From Oxynema aestuarii AP17 (GTDB lineage Bacteria; Cyanobacteriota; Cyanobacteriia; Cyanobacteriales; Laspinemataceae), in assembly GCF_012295525.1 (NCBI RefSeq), contig NZ_CP051167.1:2294001-2358000 (forward strand): 64,000 nt of DNA, read 5' to 3'. The first letter of the stretch is position 1. Each line of letters begins with the position of its first letter. A model generated the notes under the pieces. That model did not search any database. It was given only the letters and a program-made list of their open reading frames with translations, and was not told where the DNA came from. Position numbers and translations under genes: made by a program. This document shows, piece after piece, positions 28,045 to 35,741 of this stretch.

Positions 28045-28611
28045 TTACGAATGAGAACGCGCGCCGATCGTCTTTTTAAACGCCGGGCGATCGCCAATTC
28101 GTTGTAGGTAATCCTTCAACGCCGGATATTCGTTGAAATCGAAATTCAACATCAAGCTCGCATAAATTAACATCGACCCCACGGCGATATCGGCTACCCC
28201 AAATTCATCGCCGATAATATAGGAATGTTGCCCCAAAATTTCATCGAGCGGACTCAACAAACGCCGCGCTTCGCGATCGCGACTCGATTCGACAAACAAC
28301 CCCGGACCGAGGGTTGCATTCGCAAACAGCACCCACTGACAAATTTCTGCTTCTTCCGTCACCGATCTCGATGCTCGACCGTATTTTTGGGATAAATAAA
28401 TTAGAATCGCTCCCGATTCCCACAGCTTGAAATCGCCATCGACAATTCCGGGAACTTTCCCCATCGGATTGATCCCTAAATATTCCGGTTGTAAATGTTC
28501 TCCGCCCTGCATGTCGAGGAAAACAAATTCGTAATCGATCCCTAATTCTTCTAAATACCACTGCACGATCGAAGCCCGACTGCGGGCGCCACCATAGAGT
28601 TTTAACACCAA
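28045..28611 (-). CDS. Glutathione S-transferase family protein
   Basis: 188 residues. Thioredoxin-like N-terminal half ('MVLKLYGGARSRASIVQWYL', 'NPMGKVPGIVDGDFKLWESG' with cis-Pro and the Glu-Ser glutathione contact) and an all-helical C-terminal half ('IGDEFGVADIAVGSMLIYA'). The active-site region has Ser-Arg-Ala-Ser, so a Ser-type or related GST is likely. Probable role in peroxide or xenobiotic detoxification, or as a small-molecule lyase/isomerase; the substrate cannot be told. Convergent with psbK. Confidence 0.88.
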   Translation of the reverse strand: MVLKLYGGARSRASIVQWYLEELGIDYEFVFLDMQGGEHLQPEYLGINPMGKVPGIVDGDFKLWESGAILIYLSQKYGRASRSVTEEAEICQWVLFANATLGPGLFVESSRDREARRLLSPLDEILGQHSYIIGDEFGVADIAVGSMLIYASLMLNFDFNEYPALKDYLQRIGDRPAFKKTIGARSHS

Positions 28612-28740
28612 TCACGCTCCTGAGTAAAAACTCTTACTATTGTAGGTTTTTGAGAGGCAATTGGGTTTTTCTCCGGGATCTCTTTCTCCTCGGGTGGCTA
28701 AAATCCTGCCAGGGAATCAAAGGGTAAAGCGACGCAAAAT

Positions 28741-28997
28741 AACAAACCCGCCCCTTACTCGCTAAGTCATCTCCTTTCCTTCTCAAGCTTTCCTAGAGTT
28801 GCACTCACTCGAACTCAATCGGTCAGTTGCATTGCTCTCTATTTGCTAAATAAGGAGATATTAGTCTTCAGGTCGGGTTTGTTCGTTTGACGAGACAGAT
28901 GTGTAATGAAACAGCGTTTACCTCTTCAGTGAAACGAATTGAACATTAACTGTTCGATCTGCCAGGGAAGCTCGGTTGCTTCACTTATTAATGTACC
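28741..28997 (+). repeat. Structured repeat, copy A
   Basis: Outer stem AACAAACCCG (28741-28750) with CGGGTTTGTT (28874-28883), then a ~109-nt conserved block (28889-28997): GACGAGACAGAT...GTTTACCTCTT...ATCTGCCAGGGAAGC-loop-GCTTCAC followed by TTATTAATG. Block B at 31821-31932 matches this closely. CAGAT can pair with ATCTG inside the block. Likely a mobile-element end or structured RNA. Confidence 0.6.
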
Positions 28998-29079
28998 ATT
29001 GCTTTTCCAAAAGTCTCGTCAATGACATCAAACTTTACCAATCAATTAGTACGGACTGTATCCTCTTTAAACAAAGATG

Positions 29080-31110
29080 TCAGCCCTGGGGTTTCCGCCG
29101 ACGCCGAGAGGCCAGAATCGCGCCAATTCCGCTCAAGGCGACGATCGCGCTCGGTTCCGGAACCGATTGAGGTTGGCGGGCGATCGCCTCCGAAGGATAA
29201 CCGACGTACAAGGGGAGCAAACTCCCGTTGACGCCGCCTCGGGCTTCTTTCCAGACGAGCGATCGCGTGGTTCCATCTCGGGTTTCTTCAACCACCGTGC
29301 GAAAGAAATTGCCGTTAAAATTGGTTTCGCGAACCCCAGCGAAAGACACCCACGAGTCAACACTTCTAAACATCAACTCCGAGGGAAAATCGGCAGTGGA
29401 ATAAATATGGGCTCCCAGTACCTCCGTGCGCCCCCCATTGAGGGTGTCGATCGCCACATTCCCCCGTTCCGTTTTTAAGCCCAAAATCCACAAATTACCG
29501 CCATTATTCGTGATTTTGGCGGTTTCGTCCGATTCCACGTTGAACTGGCGCGCCCAGACATTTTGACCGTTAAACGTCCACGGGGAAGCAGCTACATCTT
29601 CGATAAACACGTCCCCCGCCCCTTGCAAAGCACTTTGGTAACTGTCGAGGATCGAATGACGCAAAATCAGGCTGCGCGAGGAGGTATGGACGATTCCTCG
29701 GGCCAAACTCGCAAATCGCTCGATCTCCACCACGTCCGAGCTTCCATCGACGATCTCGAAATAGCCGTTACCGTTGACTCGTCCCTCGGTTCCGATCAAC
29801 CGTCGCACGTTCCCGCCGATGCGAACCGTACCGTTGACGGTAAAGGTTCCTTGTGAAGGAAAAAAGAGGGTTTGGGCGCCCGAGTCGATCGCCGCCTGAA
29901 TCGCTGCGGTATCGTCGTGTTTGCCATCTGCAAACGCTCCAAAATCCATGACATTCACCCAACTGTCGGGATTGTCCCAGGGAACCTCGGGAGTTTCGCG
30001 AATTGGCAAGTTGAGCGATCGCGGCGGACTGGGAAACAGGCTCAAGACTTCTTGAGAAACCCACTCGTCGATCTCGGATACTCCCGGTTCGACGGCTAAA
30101 ACGCCATCATTTTCGATAATGCCACCATAGCCACTCGTGGTGATGTTGCGCGCAAACAGAGTTCCTTCATTTTTAATCGCGATTTGTCCCTCGTCGCTGC
30201 CGAGTAATAAAGCATCGATGAGGGTAATGGCGCCGTTATCGCTGGCGTTGTACACTGCCGGAACCCGATTGTGACTGGTCAAGCCCCGAATGGCAAGGAC
30301 TTGAGACCCATTGACGAGACCGTATTGGTTTTGGTCGGTTAGCAGAATATTCTCGAAGGTGATGCTATTGACGGTAAATCCAGTGCGGATACCGACGTCA
30401 AAGCCTTCAATTTCGACATTTTTAACCAGTAACGGTCCAATTTCGTCGGTAAACCCGAAGTCCAACCCGTACAGTCCCGATCCATCTCCGGAACGGATTT
30501 TAACGTCGCGCACGGTTCCTTGATTGCTGGCATTGAATTGGATGGCGATCGCGCCGGGATTGCCGTTCCCGGTATCGACACTCAGGTTGCGGATGCCATT
30601 GCGAAATCGTTGGGCGGGTGCGGGTCCGGTGTAAATCAGACTTTGGGGATTGTCTCTGTCTTGGTAAGCGGGGGCGTCGTCCTGGAGTTTGATAACCGTA
30701 CCGTTGGTGCTGGCGCCTTGTAAAATCGTGCGCTTGTAGTCGGTGGCTCCGGGGCGCCCTTCGGGCCAGGTGAGGCGATCGGAGATTAAATAGGTGCCTT
30801 CGGGGAGGTAAATGATTTTGTTGCCGTTGGGGTAGGCGTCGAGAGCGCGTTGGATGGCTGCCGTATCGTCGGTAATGCCGTCACCCACGGCGTTGTAAGG
30901 GGCTTGCGTGACATCGACGATCGCCGCATCTTCGGGAAAGGCGATCGCTTCGCTTTGGATTTGACTCAATTCGGCGATCGATTCGGCCAATTCTGGAATG
31001 GATGCTTCGTCCGTTTGGGCGATCGCCCTCGGAGCGATCGCCCCAATCCCAACTGCACTGAGGAAAGTAGCGACCAATAATAAAGGTCCGATCGATAGAG
31101 AGGTCAACAT
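29080..31110 (-). CDS. Exported pectate-lyase-like beta-helix protein with PEP-CTERM anchor
   Basis: 676 residues. Signal peptide ('LLLVATFLSAVGIGAIAPRA', ~8-31). Two Pectate_lyase_3-type units start at 'YNAVGDGITDDTAAIQRAL' (~71) and 'FGAFADGKHDDTAAIQAAI' (~390), with long runs of beta-helix repeats ('NGTVIKLQDD', 'GLDFGFTDEIGPLLVKNVEI'). The C-terminus is a PEP-CTERM signal: 'SVPEPSAIVALSGIGAILAS' followed by RRRRK. It should be exported and processed by an exosortase; likely binds or cleaves an extracellular polysaccharide, possibly sheath. No exosortase gene is in the window. The gene lies between the two copies of the structured repeat (A and B), which have the same orientation. Confidence 0.88.
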   Translation of the reverse strand: MLTSLSIGPLLLVATFLSAVGIGAIAPRAIAQTDEASIPELAESIAELSQIQSEAIAFPEDAAIVDVTQAPYNAVGDGITDDTAAIQRALDAYPNGNKIIYLPEGTYLISDRLTWPEGRPGATDYKRTILQGASTNGTVIKLQDDAPAYQDRDNPQSLIYTGPAPAQRFRNGIRNLSVDTGNGNPGAIAIQFNASNQGTVRDVKIRSGDGSGLYGLDFGFTDEIGPLLVKNVEIEGFDVGIRTGFTVNSITFENILLTDQNQYGLVNGSQVLAIRGLTSHNRVPAVYNASDNGAITLIDALLLGSDEGQIAIKNEGTLFARNITTSGYGGIIENDGVLAVEPGVSEIDEWVSQEVLSLFPSPPRSLNLPIRETPEVPWDNPDSWVNVMDFGAFADGKHDDTAAIQAAIDSGAQTLFFPSQGTFTVNGTVRIGGNVRRLIGTEGRVNGNGYFEIVDGSSDVVEIERFASLARGIVHTSSRSLILRHSILDSYQSALQGAGDVFIEDVAASPWTFNGQNVWARQFNVESDETAKITNNGGNLWILGLKTERGNVAIDTLNGGRTEVLGAHIYSTADFPSELMFRSVDSWVSFAGVRETNFNGNFFRTVVEETRDGTTRSLVWKEARGGVNGSLLPLYVGYPSEAIARQPQSVPEPSAIVALSGIGAILASRRRRKPQG

Positions 31111-32272
31111 CAGAATCTTCGGAGTTCAAAAGTTAGTCATAGCATGGGGGAATTGAGATCGAGCGGGGTATGCAGTCGCGATCGCCCGGAATCGAGATCG
31201 TCCACAACTTGAAAGGTTCCTAATGGGACGATTATCGCAATTTGTAACTTTTTGATTGCAAGGAAATGAAAAATTTCACAGGGTGAAGATCGCTCCCTCC
31301 TCGGGGTGGAAATGTTCGGCATTTTCCGTTAACAACCCCGAAAGCAATGACAGCAAGCCGATCGGAGCGAAAACCCTTATTCCCCGAGCGATCGAACCCT
31401 TTACAAATGGAAACCGGGATTTTTTAAGCGATTCCGACTTTAGTTTACTTCACGATTTTTAATATTAAAGTCCTTGAGAATATTCCTCGGGACAAATCTG
31501 CCCGATTTGGCTATCCAAAAGGCGTGCGAACTCGAAGCGATCGCCCCAATTGCTCCCTCAGCATTCGACCCATCACCATCCAAGAGATTGGATTCTACGC
31601 CACGGCGACCCCTTTCCTCCAGTGCGATCTTGCCCGAGTGAAAAATTGGCAAAACAACACCCAACCCTTTTTCCTGCTAACTTTTCCTCTTATTGGCCGT
31701 TGCCTTTAGAGCCGGACTGAACCCCGTAGAGATCGGACAGATCCTTTGTTCCCCGTTCAGTCCCCGCGCTCTCTTGTCGCAAACTGAGGAAAAATCCCAG
31801 TGGGTTGGGTGTTGTGGTTGGACGAGACAGATATGAAACGAAACAGCTTTTACCTCTTTGCTTGTTGTGCGGTGACACTTGGCTGCTTTATCTGCCAGGG
31901 AAGCCCTTCGGCTTCACCTAATAATTTAGCATGGGATTTCAAGAGGGGTGAAAAATGCAAAGAAAGTTTACGATCGCCCATTTCAACTAGAAACAACTTC
32001 CTCAATTGTACGGAGGACCCGAGCCGTTAGTGCCGTTCTGCGCTTGGCCGGGCGATTCGCGATTGCAGAACCCGACTCCTGCACCACGCCAACCCCCCGT
32101 CCGCTAAGGGGAAAGACCTAGACATCGCGGAATTCTTGCTCGCCGAACCGCCTCCAGAGGTCTGGGAGGAATGCGCGCCAGATTGAGGGGGACTCTACGA
32201 GAAGTCGCTTCGCGGCTGCGATCGCCGCGAAATTGGATTCTAGCACTTTAGAAAAAGCGGTAAAATTCAACC
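31111..32272. other. Intergenic region with repeat and IS debris
   Basis: ~1.16 kb without an intact gene. Contains the nested inverted repeats 31654-31815, structured block B (31821-31932) and, nearer the right, sequence upstream of the broken tnpB. A short minus frame at 31690-31878 may be a tnpB-like tail fragment but is not convincing. Confidence 0.5.
31654..31932 (+). repeat. Structured repeat, copy B, with nested inverted repeats
   Basis: Outer 14-bp stem ACAACACCCAACCC (31654-31667) with its exact complement at 31802-31815; inner 9-bp stem GGACTGAAC (31714-31722) / GTTCAGTCC (31755-31763). Then the conserved block 31821-31932 shared with copy A, ending in GAAGC-CCTTCG-GCTTC and TAATAATTTAGC. 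Outer stems occupy the same place in both copies but differ in sequence. Confidence 0.65.
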
Positions 32273-32590
32273 ATGATTGTGAAGTACACCTACCGAATTT
32301 ACCGCGATCGCCAACCAACCCAACTTCTCGATGAGTGGTTGGAAACGTTATCGGCATCCTACAGCTATGCATTGCGCGAACTCACGGACTCGATCGCTTC
32401 TCGCAAGTATGCGATCGAGCGGTGTAGTTTGGAGTCGGAGTCCATCAAGAGTTCAGACTACCCCTTCCCTAGCTACCACTAACTACAAAACAATCTGCCA
32501 AAAGCCAAGAAAGAATTCCTCGACTCAACTCCGTTCCCTCCCAGGTACGACCAACCAACATTAAAAGGTTGCACGATACTTGGGACGAGC
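32273..32590 (+). pseudogene. tnpB: TnpB (IS605 OrfB) N-terminal remnant
   Basis: Starts 'MIVKYTYRIYRDRQPTQLLD' and continues 'YSYALRELTDSI', 'IERCSLESESIKS', typical of the TnpB N-terminus. A TAA at 32480-32482 interrupts the frame; beyond it the same frame continues with TnpB-like 'LQNNLPKAKKEFLDS' to ~32560. RuvC and zinc-finger parts are missing, so it is inactive. The frame runs on, without another stop, into the ATG of the pentapeptide-repeat gene at 32591. Confidence 0.8.
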
Positions 32591-33922
32591 ATGTCACCGT
32601 TGTTGCCAACCCATACCCCATTGACCAACCACGAACTCAGTCTGCAGAAACCTCTTGGAAACGACTTCATTCCCGCCAACCTCACCGGGGAAGACCTTCG
32701 CGGTGCCAACCTCCGAGGCGCTTACCTGAGAGAAGCCAACCTCACCGGGACGGATTTGAGCGAAGCGACCATTTCCTATGCCGATCTGATTAGTGCCAAT
32801 TTAGCAGGAGCCAACCTCACCGGAGCTGACCTCAGCGAAAGCAACCTCAATTTAGCCAACCTCAGCGAATCTATCCTCAGTGGGGCCAACCTCAAAGGCA
32901 GCAACTTAGTCGGAACCGACCTCACCGAAGCCGACTTGCGCGGGGCGAACTTACGCGGTGCCAATTTAATCGGCGCCAAACTTAACGAAGCGAACCTCAG
33001 TGGCGCCAACTTGAGCGGCGCCGATCTCAGTCAAGCCGACTTGCGCGGGACGATCCTGCAAAAAGCGGTCTACGACTTGAGGACCCGCTTCTGTGACGGA
33101 CTCGACCCCAAAAATACTGGGGCCTATTGGATTACTTCCGATATTTCCCTTCCGGGGGGCAATTTCAGTGGGGTGGATTTGAGCGGACTCAACCTCAAAC
33201 GGGCGGATTTGCGCGGTGCTAATTTGCGTTGTGCGAAGTTGGTCGAAACCAATTTAGAAAGTGCCAATTTATTTCGAGCCAATCTCAGTGGCGCCGACCT
33301 CACGGGAGCCAATTTAAAAGGCGCGATCTTGCACAAGGCGGTTTACGATGTCAAAACTCGGCTCAGTGAAGGGATCGATCTGACCCTCGGCGGTGCTTAT
33401 TGGATTGCGCCGAATGTTTCTCTGGCTGAAGTTAATTTGAGTGGGGTGGATTTAATTGGGGCGGATTTGCGCGGCGCCAATTTGAGCAGTGCGAATCTCA
33501 GTGGGGCGGACATGATGGGGGTAGATTTGACTCGCGCCAATTTGCGAAAAGTTTATTTGGCGGATGCGAATATGAAAGGGGCGGATTTGCGTTGGGCCGA
33601 TACGATTGGCGCCAGTTTGAATCAAGTCAATCTGACCCAAGCGGATTTACGCTGTGTCGATCTAACGCGCGCGGATTTGAGGGGGGCGAATTTACGCTTG
33701 GCGGATTTACGGGAAGCAGATTTAACGGGGGCGAGTTTAAATCAGGTGAATTTGAGTGAAGCGGATTTGCGAGGGGTGGATTTAACTCGGGCGGATTTGA
33801 GGGGGGCGAATTTAAGTGGGGCGGATTTAAGAAAGGCTGATTTAACGAAAACGAATTTACAGTGGGCGAATTTAGAGGGAACGAATTTGGATAATGTGGA
33901 TTTGAGTACGGTGGTGAGGTGA
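32591..33922 (+). CDS. Pentapeptide-repeat protein
   Basis: 443 residues, almost entirely A(D/N)LXX repeats that form a right-handed quadrilateral beta-helix. Two breaks with a shared motif ('AVYDLRTRFCDGLDP' / 'AVYDVKTRLSEGIDL', each followed by '(T/G)GAYWI') divide the helix into three blocks; the last block has few interruptions. No signal peptide or other domain is seen; such cyanobacterial proteins are of unknown role. The start at 32591 is the first ATG after a stop-broken tnpB in the same frame, so its 5' end may derive from the transposon; the first ~30 residues ('LLPTHTPLTNHELSLQKPLG') are not repeat-like. Codons become more repetitive at the 3' end, suggesting recent internal duplication. 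Confidence 0.88.
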   Translation: MSPLLPTHTPLTNHELSLQKPLGNDFIPANLTGEDLRGANLRGAYLREANLTGTDLSEATISYADLISANLAGANLTGADLSESNLNLANLSESILSGANLKGSNLVGTDLTEADLRGANLRGANLIGAKLNEANLSGANLSGADLSQADLRGTILQKAVYDLRTRFCDGLDPKNTGAYWITSDISLPGGNFSGVDLSGLNLKRADLRGANLRCAKLVETNLESANLFRANLSGADLTGANLKGAILHKAVYDVKTRLSEGIDLTLGGAYWIAPNVSLAEVNLSGVDLIGADLRGANLSSANLSGADMMGVDLTRANLRKVYLADANMKGADLRWADTIGASLNQVNLTQADLRCVDLTRADLRGANLRLADLREADLTGASLNQVNLSEADLRGVDLTRADLRGANLSGADLRKADLTKTNLQWANLEGTNLDNVDLSTVVR

Positions 33923-34017
33923 GGGGAAGAGGTAGAAGGTAGGTGGGAAAGACTGAAATCTGTAGCGCCGCGATCGGATTGGCGCCAGGGTGAAGGAACA
34001 GGGGTAGAGTTGGAATT

Positions 34018-35424
34018 CTATTTTTCGGGTTGGGCGATCGGTAAAATTACTTGTACTGTCGTTCCGTTATTCTCTTGACTTTTAACCCGAATGTAACCGT
34101 GATGACTCTCGACGATCGCCCGAGCGATCGCCAGTCCTAACCCCGACCCAGAAACGGTTTGAGCCGTTAGCGAAGCGACGCCGGAGGCGTTTCGTCCGTT
34201 GTCGCGAGCTCGGGCCGGATCGACGCGATAAAAACGCTCGAAAATGTGCGGTAAACATCGGTTGGGAATGCCAATTCCGGTATCGGCGATCGTCACCCGT
34301 AAATTTTCGGAGGGGTTGGACCGATTGGCGGCGGGAACGTAGTCCAACTTAACTTCGACCTGACCGCCATTTGGGGTGTACTGGACTGCATTGCTCACCA
34401 AATTGGTCAATAACCGCGCTAGGGCGTCGCGATCGCCGGATAAGGTAAAGTCGAGGTCGGCGGGTGGGGTGTATTCCCCCGATCGCCGTTCCTCCGCGTT
34501 CGATTCCGGCAAGGGGTCGAGTATATCGAGTGAGAGTAAAACTTGCTTGTCGGCGGCGATCGCGTGCTGTTCTTCCACCACCTCGATCGCCAACTCGTCT
34601 AAATGCACCGTTTCCCAACATGGGTGTAGCATTCCGCTATCTTGTCGCGCCAAAAATAGCAGATCGTCCACCAATTTTCCCAACCGTCGGGTGAGTCGTT
34701 CCACCAGTAAAAGTTGTTGTCTTTGTGCGCTATTGTCGAGATCGGGATCCGCCAAAGCAACTTGAACGTTCGTTTGAATCGTGGCGATCGGATTTCTCAA
34801 CTCGTGAGATGCATCCGCCGTAAACTGTTTTAAATGTTGGTAAGATGCTTTGACAGGTTCCATCGCCAACCCAGATAACAACCACCCGATCGCCGCCACT
34901 CCAATCACCATTAAAATCGTCCCCACGGTCAAATCAAAAATTAATTGGCGAATCGGTTTAGTCACCTCAAACCAGGGGTGACTGACCCGCAAATATCCTA
35001 AAACTTCCCGTCCGATTTGCACGCGATCGGTGACTTGTCGCAAAAGCTGACCGCTTTGCAATTGTACGGTTTCGCCGACGCGATCGGGATGGAGGGGAAC
35101 GTCGAGAGGTTCCCACATCGTAGACCACAACAGTTCCCCCATCGGACTGAACCATTCGATATCGATGCGATCGTCTTCGATGGTCTCGGGAGTATTGCGA
35201 AAACTCGCGACAATATTGACACGAAAATGGTTGTTTTCTCCCGCGACAGGTTCGATCGCCAGCGATCGTTCTACCACCTCCACCACGTGTTTGAGGGTAT
35301 CGTCAATCCGTTCGATCAATGTCGTTCGGACGTAAACATAAAATCCAGTTGCAAACAATAACAACAAAACCGCCGTAACTGTCGCATACCAAATCGCCAA
35401 TCGCCGCCGAGTTGCTTGAAACAT
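34018..35424 (-). CDS. Membrane sensor histidine kinase
   Basis: 468 residues. Two membrane segments (~11-33, ~161-185) enclose a ~125-residue sensor region; a HAMP-like linker leads to HisKA with His207 ('FTADASHELRNPIATIQ') and HATPase_c ('NLVSNAVQYTPNGGQ', 'DTGIGIP', 'GSGLGLAIARAIVESHHG'). It resembles cyanobacterial kinases of the RppB/NrsS type in its N-terminus; the signal is not known. A dispersed repeat (34163-34197) encodes ~17 extra residues ('NGRNASGVASLTAQTVS', ~409-425) inside the ATP lid. No response regulator gene is adjacent. Confidence 0.9.
   Translation of the reverse strand: MFQATRRRLAIWYATVTAVLLLLFATGFYVYVRTTLIERIDDTLKHVVEVVERSLAIEPVAGENNHFRVNIVASFRNTPETIEDDRIDIEWFSPMGELLWSTMWEPLDVPLHPDRVGETVQLQSGQLLRQVTDRVQIGREVLGYLRVSHPWFEVTKPIRQLIFDLTVGTILMVIGVAAIGWLLSGLAMEPVKASYQHLKQFTADASHELRNPIATIQTNVQVALADPDLDNSAQRQQLLLVERLTRRLGKLVDDLLFLARQDSGMLHPCWETVHLDELAIEVVEEQHAIAADKQVLLSLDILDPLPESNAEERRSGEYTPPADLDFTLSGDRDALARLLTNLVSNAVQYTPNGGQVEVKLDYVPAANRSNPSENLRVTIADTGIGIPNRCLPHIFERFYRVDPARARDNGRNASGVASLTAQTVSGSGLGLAIARAIVESHHGYIRVKSQENNGTTVQVILPIAQPEK
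34163..34197. repeat. Dispersed repeat inside sensor kinase ATP lid
   Basis: GCCGTTAGCGAAGCGACG followed by CCGGAGGCGTTTCGTCC, a partly palindromic element read in frame; unlike the TTCGCGAAGCGTCTCC family but of similar type. Confidence 0.5.
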
Positions 35425-35741
35425 ATTTTATTTTAGATTTTAGATTTTAGATGGTATTAAATTTTAGATTAAATCGGATTTCTCTGTCGTGATTTGCTGC
35501 ACGAAAATCAACGGTCACTTCCGTGACAGCGATCGTCCATTTATAGCGATTTTGTCTGGGCTACAGCATTTTTCTCTGCTATGCAAAACATTTAGATCCC
35601 CCTAAATTCCCCTTAAACAGGGGGATTTTCCTCCTTCCCCCCGAAATCCCCCCTTCGCCCCCCTTTCAAAGGGGGTTGGGGGGATAGGGGCGATCGCGCT
35701 GTACCTCATCAGATCGCCCGAGTGCTGTACCTGCTTGAAGA
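35425..35741. other. Intergenic region with C-rich inverted repeats
   Basis: The left end holds TTTTAGATTTTAGAT short tandem repeats. 35594-35688 holds ATCCCCCTAAA...CAGGGGGAT and a CCCCCCTTTCAAAGGGGG hairpin, a type of dispersed repeat common in cyanobacterial intergenic DNA. No gene. Confidence 0.55.

Noticed and set aside
35594-35688. C-rich repeat considered as a CRISPR or G-quadruplex locus
   Set aside because: No regular repeat-spacer units; it matches common dispersed intergenic repeats.
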